64,000 nucleotides of DNA from CAYLPU01 sp964385635. GTDB lineage: Bacteria > Chloroflexota > Anaerolineae > B4-G1. Every line of letters starts with the position of its first letter. Positions within the stretch are counted from its first letter, which is position 1. A program made the position numbers and the translations under genes. Below are positions 14,144 through 23,194 of this stretch, piece by piece. The stretch spans positions 1 through 64,000 of the forward strand of contig CAYLPU010000003.1 of NCBI GenBank assembly GCA_964385635.1, read 5' to 3'. The notes below the pieces were generated by a model that saw only the letters and a program-made list of their open reading frames with translations, was not told the origin of the DNA and did no database searches.

Positions 14144-14941
14144 ATGGGAGTGAAAAATGGAAACAAGAAACCAGAGATGTCGAACCCAGAGCTTTCCTAC
14201 TTTGAGTTGCAAGCCTATATCGGCACTACAAAACACCTGGGAGGGTTCGAGACCACAAAGGAGCTCATTGAGTTGTGTCACATCGGCCAGGATACCTATG
14301 TTTTGGAGGTCGGTTGCGGCGTCGGCGCAACGGCTTGTTACCTGGCGAAAAAGTACACCTGCCGCGTGGTCGGCGTAGACCTGCGTGAGAGTATGATTGC
14401 CAGGTCGAATGAACGGGCGCAAAAAGAGGGTGTAGAGAAGCGCGTCGAGTTCAGGGTCGCCGATGCGCAGAACCTCCCGTTCGAGGACGCCCTTTTCGAC
14501 ATCGTCTTGTGCGAGTCCGTCGCCACGTTTGTCGAAGACAAGCAGAAAGTGGTCAGCGAATATGCCCGCGTGACCAGACCAGGGGGATACGTGGGGCTGA
14601 ACGAGGAACTCTGGCTCAAGACACCCCCCGCGCCGTTGGTCGAACGGGTCAGACAGATCTGGGACATCAAGCCGGACATTCCCACGCTAGAGGACTGGAT
14701 GGGGTTTTTGGAGAACGCCGGCCTGCGCGACGTTGTCGTGGAGACCTACAAATTCGATGCGCGACGCGAGTCCAGTCAGATTAAGCGGTATCGTTTTCAA
14801 GACATGTGGAGGATGTTTTACCGAACGCTGGTTCTGTACATCAAAAATCCGGCTTTCAGGAAGTATATGGCAGGAAGGAAGCACCTACCCAAGGGCCTTT
14901 TCGAATACCTGGGGTACGCGATATTCGTTGGAAGGAGATAG
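14144..14941 (+). CDS. Class I SAM-dependent methyltransferase (copy 1)
   Basis: This 265-aa methyltransferase has the SAM-binding motif VLEVGCGVGA (residues 53-62), the acidic residue ending strand 2 in VVGVDLRESMI, and the post-II motif VADAQNLPFEDALFD, all of Methyltransf_11 type. The N-terminus has the conserved YIGTTKHLGGFETTKELIELCHI, shared with the copy at 15724. The C-terminal ~60 residues are rich in aromatic and basic residues and may touch the membrane. It overlaps no gene but is spaced by two bases from a membrane methyltransferase, and the pair is repeated downstream. The substrate is unknown. Confidence 0.75.
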   Translation: MGVKNGNKKPEMSNPELSYFELQAYIGTTKHLGGFETTKELIELCHIGQDTYVLEVGCGVGATACYLAKKYTCRVVGVDLRESMIARSNERAQKEGVEKRVEFRVADAQNLPFEDALFDIVLCESVATFVEDKQKVVSEYARVTRPGGYVGLNEELWLKTPPAPLVERVRQIWDIKPDIPTLEDWMGFLENAGLRDVVVETYKFDARRESSQIKRYRFQDMWRMFYRTLVLYIKNPAFRKYMAGRKHLPKGLFEYLGYAIFVGRR

Positions 14942-14943
14942 AA

Positions 14944-15672
14944 ATGAACGCCAATACATCTGTGGAACGACCAGGTGGTGAATCCAGCGTGAAAAGCGGA
15001 GTGACGAGATGGCTGATCAGGGAGATCGTCGGCTCGTTGTTCACGGCGGCGATCCTGTTCGGCGTTTCGGGCCGCCTGGATTGGGTGATGGGGTGGGTTT
15101 TGGTCGGCGTGTACGTGATCTGGACCGGAGCCACCGCGTTGACCGTAATCCCCACTAACCCGGAGATGTTAGTAGAACGCACTGGGCCCAAGAAGGGCAC
15201 CAAGGGCTGGGACCTGGCGATCATGAGTGTCGTGGGCGTGGCCGAGATCGCCAAGTACGTCGTGGCCGGGTTGGACCTGCGCTGGGATTGGTCGCCACAG
15301 GTTCCACTGGCGCTCCAACTCGCCGGGGTGGTCGTTGCGGTGCTGGCTTATGACGTCATCCTCGTCTGGGCCATGGCGGCGAACACGTTTTTCTCACAGA
15401 CCGTCCGCATCCAGGAAGACCGGGGCCATACCGTCGTCACCGGCGGGCCATACCGGTACGTGCGCCATCCTGGTTACGTCGGGTCGCTCCTGTTCCAGGT
15501 CGCAACGCCGCTCATACTCGGCTCGGTGTGGGCGTTCATCCCGGCCGGGCTGGCAGCGTTGCTCATCATTGTGCGGACGGCACTTGAGGATAAGACGTTG
15601 CTGGAGGAGCTTGACGGCTACAAGGAGTATGTCAGCCGGGTGCGCTATCGCCTGCTGCCGGGCATCTGGTAG
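14944..15672 (+). CDS. Isoprenylcysteine carboxyl methyltransferase-like membrane protein (copy 1)
   Basis: This 242-aa protein has about six TM segments. The C-terminal motif GGPYRYVRHPGYVGSLLF, followed by KTLLEELDGYKEYVSRVRYRLLPGIW, is the hallmark of the ICMT/PEMT-like family, where the His and the Glu-x-x-Tyr region bind SAM. A conserved F-S-Q-TVRIQEDRGH precedes it. The start is ATG 14944 behind AAGGAG. Members methylate lipids or lipidated substrates. Pairing with a soluble methyltransferase suggests two methylation steps on one product. Confidence 0.75.
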   Translation: MNANTSVERPGGESSVKSGVTRWLIREIVGSLFTAAILFGVSGRLDWVMGWVLVGVYVIWTGATALTVIPTNPEMLVERTGPKKGTKGWDLAIMSVVGVAEIAKYVVAGLDLRWDWSPQVPLALQLAGVVVAVLAYDVILVWAMAANTFFSQTVRIQEDRGHTVVTGGPYRYVRHPGYVGSLLFQVATPLILGSVWAFIPAGLAALLIIVRTALEDKTLLEELDGYKEYVSRVRYRLLPGIW

Positions 15673-15723
15673 CCGCCAGTGCAAGAAACAGTTGAGCATC
15701 ACCGAGAATGGAGGATTGAGAAA

Positions 15724-16500
15724 ATGGAGAATAAACAAACTTTCTTCGATTTTGCGGCTGAGGTGGGCCTCACAAAACACCTAGGAGGTCTCGGGGCCAC
15801 AGAAGAGCTCATTGAGTTGTGCCACATAGGCGAAGGCAAATACGTCTTGGATGTTGGCTGCGGCGCTGGGGTGACGCCTTGCTTCATCGCAAAAAGGTAT
15901 GGCTGTAGAGTGGTCGGTGTAGACATTTCTGAAGGGATGGTCGAGAGGTCCAAGGAAAGGGCGAAGAGAGAGGGGGTAGCGGATAGGGTTGAATTCAGGG
16001 CAGCAGATGCACAAGACCTCCCTTTCGAGGATGACCTTTTCGATGCGGTCATTACCGAGTCCGTAACCGCCTTTCCAGAAGACAAACAGGGAGCGGTCAA
16101 CGAGTATGTGCGGGTGACAAAGCCGGGAGGATACGTCGGGCTTAATGAGTCAACCTGGCTAAAGGTTCCGCCTCCGCCGGAATTGGTCGCCTGGGCATTC
16201 CAGGATTTGGGTGCTAACGTGAAACCTCTGGCTTCTGATGGTTGGGCGGGATTGTTGGAGGGCGCTGGGTTGAGAGAAATAGTCGTGAGAACCTACGAAA
16301 TCAACACCCAAAACGAAGCCAGAGGAATACTCCGGTGGTATGGTTGTAGAGGAATGCTGGGTGTTTTGTGCAGAACTCTATCCCTTTATGCCAAAAGTCC
16401 AGCCTACAGGAGATTCGTAAAGGAAGTACGAGAGGGTGGGGTCACACCCGAGAACCTTGATGAGTATTTTGGATACGGAGTATACGTCGGGAGAAAGTAG
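15724..16500 (+). CDS. Class I SAM-dependent methyltransferase (copy 2)
   Basis: This 258-aa paralogue of the gene at 14144 shares TKHLGG..ATEELIELCHIG, VLDVGCGAGVTPC (residues 41-53), VVGVDISEGMVERSKERAK and DAQDLPFEDDLFDAV. The start is ATG 15724, nine bases after GGAGG. Its base composition is noticeably more AT-rich than copy 1, so the duplication is old or the copies had different histories. It is followed, after 149 bases, by the second ICMT-like gene. Confidence 0.75.
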   Translation: MENKQTFFDFAAEVGLTKHLGGLGATEELIELCHIGEGKYVLDVGCGAGVTPCFIAKRYGCRVVGVDISEGMVERSKERAKREGVADRVEFRAADAQDLPFEDDLFDAVITESVTAFPEDKQGAVNEYVRVTKPGGYVGLNESTWLKVPPPPELVAWAFQDLGANVKPLASDGWAGLLEGAGLREIVVRTYEINTQNEARGILRWYGCRGMLGVLCRTLSLYAKSPAYRRFVKEVREGGVTPENLDEYFGYGVYVGRK

Positions 16501-16649
16501 GCGAGCTCACAACAAAGGATTGTGAAAGCCACACTAGATGCGTCAACGGCTCGACAGAGCTCGCTGAGGTCTCGTTGGCGTTTTGGAAGGGGGCGGATGT
16601 TGTCTATCTGGCGAGTCCTGTTGAAGTGGCTCTTAGCGGAGGAATGAAA

Positions 16650-17360
16650 ATGAACGCAGAAACATATACTAACCACAAATCTGAGATGACCGCCGCGATA
16701 GTGAAGCGGATGGTACAGGTCCTTGTCCAGTTTCTGATCCTGGCGGTGCTCCTGTTCATCTCGGCGGGCCGCCTGAATTGGGGGTGGGTCTGGGCCTATC
16801 TCGGCGTGGGCGTGGGCATTTTGATAATCAACGTGCTTGTCATGCCCCCGGAGTTGATAGCGGAGCGCGGCCGGACCGACAAGAAGGACATCGAAGGCTG
16901 GGACAGAGTGGTCACCACCATCAACATTCTTCCCGCACTGGGCGTACCAATCGTGACCGGGTTAGACGAACGCTTGGGGTGGTCGCCCCAGTTCGTTTCA
17001 GCGATTCATCTCATGGGGTTGGCTTTCATGGTGCTGGGGCAGGGCTTGTTTACCTGGGCGATGGTGTCGAACAAGTTCTTCTCAACCTCCGTTCGCATCC
17101 AGATGGACCGGGATCATACCGTCGCCACCGGTGGGCCTTACCGGGTCGTGCGCCATCCGGGTTACGTCGGGTATATCGTGTCCGCGTTCGCAACGCCGCT
17201 GGCCCTCGGATCGCTGTGGGCGCTCATTCCGGTGGCGATTACGCTGTGTCTCTTCGTCGTCCGCACGGCTCTTGAGGATCGCACGCTACAAGCCGAACTC
17301 GATGGCTACAAAGAGTACACCCAGCGCGTGCGCTACCGCTTGGTGCCGGGTCTGTGGTGA
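16650..17360 (+). CDS. Isoprenylcysteine carboxyl methyltransferase-like membrane protein (copy 2)
   Basis: This 236-aa protein is a paralogue of the gene at 14944, with VRIQMDRDHTVATGGPYR and VRHPGYVGYI followed by LQAELDGYKEYTQRVRYRLVPGLW. Five to six TM helices are expected. The start is ATG 16650 after GGAGGA. Together with 14144-16500 it completes an MT-ICMT-MT-ICMT tandem. A reading frame on the same strand continues through it into the permease gene, but that is chance. Confidence 0.75.
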   Translation: MNAETYTNHKSEMTAAIVKRMVQVLVQFLILAVLLFISAGRLNWGWVWAYLGVGVGILIINVLVMPPELIAERGRTDKKDIEGWDRVVTTINILPALGVPIVTGLDERLGWSPQFVSAIHLMGLAFMVLGQGLFTWAMVSNKFFSTSVRIQMDRDHTVATGGPYRVVRHPGYVGYIVSAFATPLALGSLWALIPVAITLCLFVVRTALEDRTLQAELDGYKEYTQRVRYRLVPGLW

Positions 17361-17403
17361 GATACGAATCTACGAATTCACGAATTTACGAATCTGCGAG
17401 TTA
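17361..17403 (+). repeat. Short-period degenerate repeat (ACGAATCT words)
   Basis: The gap before the permease gene consists of TACGAATCTACGAATTCACG and similar words, four near-copies of a 9-10 base unit. It belongs to the dispersed repeat theme also seen at 21900, 33490, 34595, 54241 and elsewhere. Confidence 0.55.
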
Positions 17404-17406
17404 CCG

Positions 17407-19635
17407 ATGATTCTCAAAAACCTATTCCGACGCAAAGGCCGCACAATCCTCACACTGTTGGGCATCTCCATCGGCGTGGCCGCCATCATCGCGCTGGGGG
17501 CGGTGGCCGGAGGGTTAACGTCAGGATTCGCTGCCATGTCGCAGGGCAGCCAGGCTGACCTGGTGCTCAGCCAGGCCAACGCGATGAGTTCCCTGATCAG
17601 CAGCGTTGATGAGACACTGGCCGACAAAGTTCGCGTTTTGCCGGAGGTGGCCGATGTAGATGGCATGCTCTTCACCAATGCCCTGATTGATAACGAGACT
17701 TATCTCTTTCTCTTTGGCTACGATCCAGAGGGCTTTGCCATAGACCACTTTCGCATAGTCGAGGGACAATCGTTGGCGGAGGCGCGCGGCGTGCGCGGCA
17801 AGCCCCTCATCCTGGGCCGGCGAACGGCGCAGAGCATGGACTTACAGGTAGATGATACGCTCCGCATCACCGGCAGTGTCTTCCGCATCGTCGGCATCTA
17901 CGAGACGGGAAGCGGGTTCCAGGACGGCGCGGCGGTCGTCCCACTGCGAGAGGCTCAGGCGCTGGCCCTGCAGCCACACCGCGTCTCGATGCTCTATGTC
18001 AAGCTGAGCGATCCCGATAAGGCCGACCGGCTGCGGGACCGGATAGAGCACCGTTTCTCCGACTTGACCGTCTCGACCTCGGCGGGATTTGTAGACCAGG
18101 AGCAGTTGCTCGAGATGTTGGATGGGATGGCGATGGCGGTCGCGGGCCTGGCGGTCGTCATCGGCGGGATCACCATGACCAACACACTCTTTATGTCAGT
18201 CTTTGAGCGCACGCGCGAGATTGGCGTCCTGCGCAGCTTGGGCTGGCGGCGGCGGCGCGTGATGGGCATGATCCTCGGGGAAGCCATCCTTCTGGCTCTA
18301 TTGGGCGGGCTGGTGGGCAGCGGCCTGGGGGTGCTATCTCTCGCGGCGATCAGCAAATCCGGGTCCGTGTTGAGCGTGTTCGGGGGCCAACTAACGCCCG
18401 ACCTCTTTGCCCGCGCTTTGGTCACCGTGGTCGCGCTGGGGCTGGTGGGCGGGGCGTACCCGGCCTGGTGGGCCAGCCGCCTGCTGCCGGTGGAGGCGCT
18501 GCAATACGAAGGTGGCGGCAAGGCGCGTGTGCCTCGTTTCTTGCCTGGGATGATGCGCAACCTCTGGCGGCGGCGGACGCGCACGGCGCTGACCCTACTG
18601 AGCATCGGCGTGAGCATTGCCGCCGTCATTGGCCTGGGGGGAATGGCCGAGGGAATGTTGGGCGCGTTCAACGTGATGATGCGGGATAGCCAGACCGACC
18701 TGTTCGCCGCCGAGGCGGACGTTGATGCAGACTTTAGCGCCATTGACGAGCGGGTGGGGGCGCGCATCGCCGCCCGCTCCGACGTGAACGCTGTCTCCGG
18801 CATGTTCTGGACCGGCGCCAGCACCGATAAGATGCCTATGCTGCTCGTGGCCGCCTATCACCCACGCGAATTCGCCATCCGCCATTATCGCATCATTGAT
18901 GGGGAGCCGTTGGCGGCCCGCCGCCAGGTCATTGTCGGTCGGATGGCGGCAGAGAAGATGGGGTCGGAAGTGGGCGATACGCTTCGTCTGATGAACAGCA
19001 ACTTTCGCGTGGTCGGTATCTACGAGACCGGCCAGGCATTTGAGGATGCCGGCGTGATCATTGGCCTGCGGGAGGCGCAGATGCTCACCGGGAAGCCGCG
19101 CCAGGTGCAGTTCTACCTCATCAGCCTGCGTGATCCGGAGCAGGCCGAGGCGGTGAAGCAAGATCTGGCAGCGACTTTTCCGGAGATTGATTTTGCCCTC
19201 ACCTCCGAGCTCAGTGAAGCCATGAGCGATTTTCGGGTGCTCCAGGATATGGTAGACCAGATCTCGTTCCTGGCGGTGTTCATCGGCGCGGTGGGGATGC
19301 TGAACACGATGTTGATGAGCGTGCTGGAACGAACGCGCGAGATCGGCGTGCTGCGCAGCCTGGGTTGGCGGCGGCGGCAGGTGCTGGGAATGATTCTGAA
19401 CGAGTCGCTGGTGTTGGGGGCAGTGGGCGGCCTGTGCGGTATCCCCCTGGGGCTGGGGTTAGGTGGATTGATTGGCTCGTCGGGAGTGTGGGGAGGAGCG
19501 ATTGAGCCGGCCTACACGCCTCAGATATTCGTGCAGGCGATTGTGGTGGCGATGATCGCTGGGGTGGCGGGCGGTCTCTACCCGGCCTGGCGGGCGACCC
19601 GGATGCGGCCGGTAGAAGCACTCAGGTATGAATGA
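17407..19635 (+). CDS. Double FtsX/MacB-type ABC permease (1)
   Basis: This 742-aa protein consists of two permease halves in tandem. Each opens with a basic stretch and TM (LFRRKGRTILTLLGISIGVA at about 5-24; LWRRRTRTALTLLSIGVSIA at about 388-407), followed by an extracytoplasmic MacB-PCD-like domain, and closes with an FtsX domain of three TM helices ending VEALQYE or VEALRYE. The motif MSVFERTREIGVLRSLGWRRR is repeated in both halves. It acts with the downstream ATPase (23191) and fusion protein (21986), most likely as a MacB-like exporter or a lipid/lipoprotein extractor. ATG 17407 has a poor ribosome-binding site. Confidence 0.8.
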   Translation: MILKNLFRRKGRTILTLLGISIGVAAIIALGAVAGGLTSGFAAMSQGSQADLVLSQANAMSSLISSVDETLADKVRVLPEVADVDGMLFTNALIDNETYLFLFGYDPEGFAIDHFRIVEGQSLAEARGVRGKPLILGRRTAQSMDLQVDDTLRITGSVFRIVGIYETGSGFQDGAAVVPLREAQALALQPHRVSMLYVKLSDPDKADRLRDRIEHRFSDLTVSTSAGFVDQEQLLEMLDGMAMAVAGLAVVIGGITMTNTLFMSVFERTREIGVLRSLGWRRRRVMGMILGEAILLALLGGLVGSGLGVLSLAAISKSGSVLSVFGGQLTPDLFARALVTVVALGLVGGAYPAWWASRLLPVEALQYEGGGKARVPRFLPGMMRNLWRRRTRTALTLLSIGVSIAAVIGLGGMAEGMLGAFNVMMRDSQTDLFAAEADVDADFSAIDERVGARIAARSDVNAVSGMFWTGASTDKMPMLLVAAYHPREFAIRHYRIIDGEPLAARRQVIVGRMAAEKMGSEVGDTLRLMNSNFRVVGIYETGQAFEDAGVIIGLREAQMLTGKPRQVQFYLISLRDPEQAEAVKQDLAATFPEIDFALTSELSEAMSDFRVLQDMVDQISFLAVFIGAVGMLNTMLMSVLERTREIGVLRSLGWRRRQVLGMILNESLVLGAVGGLCGIPLGLGLGGLIGSSGVWGGAIEPAYTPQIFVQAIVVAMIAGVAGGLYPAWRATRMRPVEALRYE

Positions 19636-19638
19636 GCT

Positions 19639-21897
19639 ATGGTCTTCAAGAATCTGTTTCGACGCAAGGGACGCACGATCCTGACACTGGTGGGCATTTC
19701 CATCGGCGTGGCGGCCATCGTCGCGCTGGGGGCAATGGCCGAGGGATTGCGCGCCGGCTACACGGCTATGGCCAGCGGCAGCCAGGCCGACCTGGTGCTC
19801 ACCCAGGCTGGTCAGATGGACATCACGATAGGCGGTGTCGAGGAGGTGGTCGCCGAACAGTTGCTCGCCTGGCCTGAGGTCGCCGACGTAACCGGCATGC
19901 TGATGGGTAACGTGAAAGCCGAGGACGTCCCCTACTTCTACGTCTTCGGCTACGATCCGCAGGGCTTTGCCATCGAACATTTCAAGATCGTGGACGGGCA
20001 GGGGTTAGCTCGGTCGGAGACCGGCCAGAGCAGGGGCGTGCGGGGAAAGCCAACCTTGCTGGGCCGCGCCGCCGCTGAGAGTTTCGGCAAAGATGTGGGC
20101 GATACCTTGCATATCACCGGTGGCACTTTCCGCATCGTCGGCATCTACGAGACGGGGGATGCCTTCGAGGAAGGAGGTGCGGTCATTCCGCTGGATGAAG
20201 CCCAGTCGCTCCTGCTGCAGCCGCGTCGCGTCTCTATGTTCTACATCCGGCTGCGCGATTCCGCCGACGAAGCCCGGCTGCGGGTGCGGGTGGAGCGGCA
20301 CTTCGACGACCTGACCCTATCCACCACCTCCGAGTTCGCCGACCGGCAGATGATGATCGAGAGTATGGAGATATTCGCCTGGGCCATTTCGGGGCTGGCG
20401 GTGGTCATCGGTGGTGTGGGGATGACCAATACGCTATTCATGTCGGTCTTTGAACGCACGCGGGAGATCGGCCTCTTGCGGGCGTTGGGCTGGCGACGGA
20501 GCCGGGTGCTGCGTCTCATCCTGGGCGAGTCGCTGGCCCTCTCCTTCCTGGGGGGGCTGGTGGGCATCGGCCTGGGAGTAGCAGCTGTCTACCTGCTGCG
20601 CGGCTCTATTCCTTTCATGGGGGTGTTAGGAGTGCAGTTCTCCTCTGAACTCTTCGCCCGTGCCATCATCACGGTGGTCGTGTTGGGGCTGGTGGGTGGA
20701 GCATATCCGGCCTGGTGGGCCAGCCGCCTTCTGCCGCTGGAGGCGTTGCGGTACGAGGGGGGCGGTGCAAGGACAGGCCTTGCCCTTACCTGCGGCGGCA
20801 TGACGGTGCGCAATCTCTGGCGGAGGCGGACGCGCACGACGCTCACTCTGTTAGGAATCGGTGTGGCCATCGCCGCCATCGTCGCCCTGGGCGGTATCAC
20901 GCGGGGGATGACCGACGTTCTTACTGCGATGATGACGAGCGCTCAGACCGACTTGCTGGCCATCGAGGCGGACGTTTCCGACACGGGCTACAGCGCCATT
21001 GACCAGCGGGTGGGAGCACGCATCGCTGCCCTGCCCGACGTGGAGGCGGTTTCCGGTGTCATCATCACCATCGCCAGCACCGAGGAGAACCCGCTATTGA
21101 TCGTGTTCGGCTATCATCCCCGTGAGTTCGCCATCCGTCACTTCTATATTGCCGAGGGGGAACCGCTGGTGGCTCGTCACCAGGCCATCATCGGCCGGCA
21201 GGTGGCGGAAACGATGGGGCTGGAGGTGGGGGACACACTCCGCATCCTGGAAAGCAACTTCCGCGTGGTCGGTATCTATGAGACCGGCATAGGCTACGAG
21301 GAAGCCGGGGTGGTCATCGGCCTGCGGGAGGCCCAGGCCCTGGCCGGGAAGCCCCACCAGGTGACGTGGTACGCCATCAAGCTGCGCGACGGCTCGATTG
21401 AGCGGGCCGAAGCGATGCAAGACTACCTGAACGAGAGATTCACGGAGATTGATTGCTCCATTTCTTCCGAGTTCGTCGAGATCATGCCCGACATGCGGAC
21501 GATGGACCAGATGGTAGGACAGATCTCGTTCCTGGCGGTGTTCATCGGCGCGGTGGGGATGTTGAACACGATGCTGATGAGCGTGCTGGAGCGGACGCGG
21601 GAGATCGGCGTTCTGCGGGCGCTGGGCTGGCGGCGGCGGCGTGTGCTGGGGATGATTCTGCAGGAGGCCCTGGCGCTGGGTGCCGTGGGTGGCGTCTGCG
21701 GCATCCTGCTGGGGCTAGGGCTGGCCTGGGGGGTAATGCAGATACCGCTGGTGGGGGACATGCTGAGAGTAAGTTACGGCCCTGACCTGTTCGCCCGGGC
21801 GCTAGTGGTGGCGCTGGTGACCGGTGTGGTGGGCGGGCTCTACCCGGCCTGGCGGGCGACGCGGATGCGGCCCGTGGAAGCGCTCAGGTATGAATGA
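19639..21897 (+). CDS. Double FtsX/MacB-type ABC permease (2)
   Basis: This 752-aa paralogue of the preceding gene begins three bases after its stop and has the same two-half architecture (LFRRKGRTILTLVGISIGVA; LWRRRTRTTLTLLGIGVAIA; two copies of ERTREIG-LRALGWRR). Similarity extends through the whole length, so the pair arose by duplication of an already fused double permease. With one ATPase downstream, a complex of two unlike double permeases is possible, in contrast to the usual homodimer of single-FtsX subunits. Confidence 0.8.
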   Translation: MVFKNLFRRKGRTILTLVGISIGVAAIVALGAMAEGLRAGYTAMASGSQADLVLTQAGQMDITIGGVEEVVAEQLLAWPEVADVTGMLMGNVKAEDVPYFYVFGYDPQGFAIEHFKIVDGQGLARSETGQSRGVRGKPTLLGRAAAESFGKDVGDTLHITGGTFRIVGIYETGDAFEEGGAVIPLDEAQSLLLQPRRVSMFYIRLRDSADEARLRVRVERHFDDLTLSTTSEFADRQMMIESMEIFAWAISGLAVVIGGVGMTNTLFMSVFERTREIGLLRALGWRRSRVLRLILGESLALSFLGGLVGIGLGVAAVYLLRGSIPFMGVLGVQFSSELFARAIITVVVLGLVGGAYPAWWASRLLPLEALRYEGGGARTGLALTCGGMTVRNLWRRRTRTTLTLLGIGVAIAAIVALGGITRGMTDVLTAMMTSAQTDLLAIEADVSDTGYSAIDQRVGARIAALPDVEAVSGVIITIASTEENPLLIVFGYHPREFAIRHFYIAEGEPLVARHQAIIGRQVAETMGLEVGDTLRILESNFRVVGIYETGIGYEEAGVVIGLREAQALAGKPHQVTWYAIKLRDGSIERAEAMQDYLNERFTEIDCSISSEFVEIMPDMRTMDQMVGQISFLAVFIGAVGMLNTMLMSVLERTREIGVLRALGWRRRRVLGMILQEALALGAVGGVCGILLGLGLAWGVMQIPLVGDMLRVSYGPDLFARALVVALVTGVVGGLYPAWRATRMRPVEALRYE

Positions 21898-21970
21898 CCA
21901 ATGTCCAATGACAAATGATAAATGACAAATGATCAAACACGCAACACGCAACACGCAATACGCAACACGA
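21898..21970 (+). repeat. Short-period degenerate repeat cluster
   Basis: Words AATGACAAATGATAAATGAC and ACACGCAACACGCAATACGC fill the gap before the fusion-protein gene. Reverse-complement versions (CATTTGTCATTTGTCATTTG) occur at 33555-33580, and the ACGCAACACG type occurs inside the coding region near 33968. Confidence 0.65.
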
Positions 21971-21985
21971 ATGGAGGTAATGATG

Positions 21986-23194
21986 ATGAAGAAATCTGGT
22001 CTTGCAGGGCTGGTGGTGTTGGCTGTGATCCTCTCCGGCTGTGGAGCCGGCGCGGAGGAGACCCCAACGCCGGAGGTGGAGGCGGACTTCGTGCCGGTGG
22101 TCTCCGTCACGGGGGAGGTAGTGCCGGCAGTGCGGATCACCGTCAGCGCCCAGGCCGGCGGCACGGTGGTGGAGGTGTTGGTGGAGCCAGGGGACGAGGT
22201 GGCGGCAGATGCCTTGCTGGTCCGGATCGATTCCACCGACGCGCAACTGGCGGTGCAACAGGCGGAGGCGGCACTGGAGACTGCCCAGGCTCAACTGGTG
22301 CTCCTGCGGGCCGGGCCGCGCCCGGAAGAAGTCGCCGCCTCCGAGGCACAGGTAGAGGCCGCCCGGGCCGCGCTGGCGCAGGCAGCCGCTCAGCGGGACT
22401 ATCTCAAGTCCGGAGCAACGGAGGCGGAGATTGCCGCAGCCCAGGCGCAACTGGCGGCGGCCCAGGCAGAGCAATGGGTGGCTCGCGAGGCCCACGATGC
22501 GACGATGAAGTGTTATTACGTCAAGCGGGGCGGCGTCGAGCATGAGACTTGCCCCGCTCTGGGCACGCCCGAGGAGCATGCGCGCCACAATCTCTACACC
22601 GCAGATACGGCACTGGCCGCTGCCCAGGCTCGACTTGACGAACTGCTGGCTGGTGCGAACGCTGACCAGGTTCGTGCAGCCGAGGCTAGCGTTTGGACTG
22701 GCGCAGCCCAGCGGGACGTCGCGCAGGCCCAACTCGACCTGCTCCTGGCGGGCGTTACCGGCGAGGAAGTCGCCGTGGCCCAAACAGTCGTGGCCCAGGC
22801 CCAGGCGGCGTTAGATGCAGCGCGGGTAGCGCTGGAGCGGTGCGAACTGCGTGCCCCATTTGATGGCACCGTCGGCGCGGTGGACGTGCGGGTAGGCGAG
22901 TTGATTGTGTCAGATCAGTCCCTGATCACCCTGGGCGACCTGATCACGCTGCGGGTAGAGACCACCGATCTGGACGAGATTGATGTGGCGCGGGTGGCGG
23001 TCGGTCAGCAGACCATGGTCACCTTTGACGCCCTCCCGGAGCGGGTCTTCACCGGCTACGTGACCCATATCTCCCCCATGGCCGAGCCTGGCGCGGGCGG
23101 AGTCAATTACACTGTGACCATCGAACTGGACGAGATGGACCCAGCAATCCGGTGGGGGATGACAGCGTTTGTGGATATTGAGGTGGAGCAGTGA
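21986..23194 (+). CDS. Membrane fusion lipoprotein (HlyD/MacA family)
   Basis: This 402-aa protein has the lipobox VILSGC near residue 20. A lipoyl/barrel-sandwich half-motif (VSAQAGGTVVEVLVEPGDEV) is followed by a long Ala/Gln-rich coiled-coil hairpin (about 75-270, QAEAALETAQAQLVLL and repeats). The second lipoyl half (LRAPFDGTVGAVDVRVGE) and a beta-barrel then follow. A small insert with two Cys (KCYYVKRGGVEHETC) sits in the hairpin. Three consecutive ATGs (21980, 21983, 21986) are possible; 21986 has the best distance to GGAGG. It should couple the FtsX permeases to export beyond the membrane. Its end overlaps the ATPase start. Confidence 0.8.
   Translation: MKKSGLAGLVVLAVILSGCGAGAEETPTPEVEADFVPVVSVTGEVVPAVRITVSAQAGGTVVEVLVEPGDEVAADALLVRIDSTDAQLAVQQAEAALETAQAQLVLLRAGPRPEEVAASEAQVEAARAALAQAAAQRDYLKSGATEAEIAAAQAQLAAAQAEQWVAREAHDATMKCYYVKRGGVEHETCPALGTPEEHARHNLYTADTALAAAQARLDELLAGANADQVRAAEASVWTGAAQRDVAQAQLDLLLAGVTGEEVAVAQTVVAQAQAALDAARVALERCELRAPFDGTVGAVDVRVGELIVSDQSLITLGDLITLRVETTDLDEIDVARVAVGQQTMVTFDALPERVFTGYVTHISPMAEPGAGGVNYTVTIELDEMDPAIRWGMTAFVDIEVEQ

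Noticed and set aside
17131..17406. Upstream extension of the first permease frame
   Set aside because: The in-frame extension lies in the ICMT-like gene in another frame and is basic and serine-rich; the conserved permease sequence begins at 17407.
21929..21985. Earlier start for the fusion lipoprotein
   Set aside because: The extra residues come from a short-period repeat (ATRNTQYATR) and would put the lipobox too far from the start.
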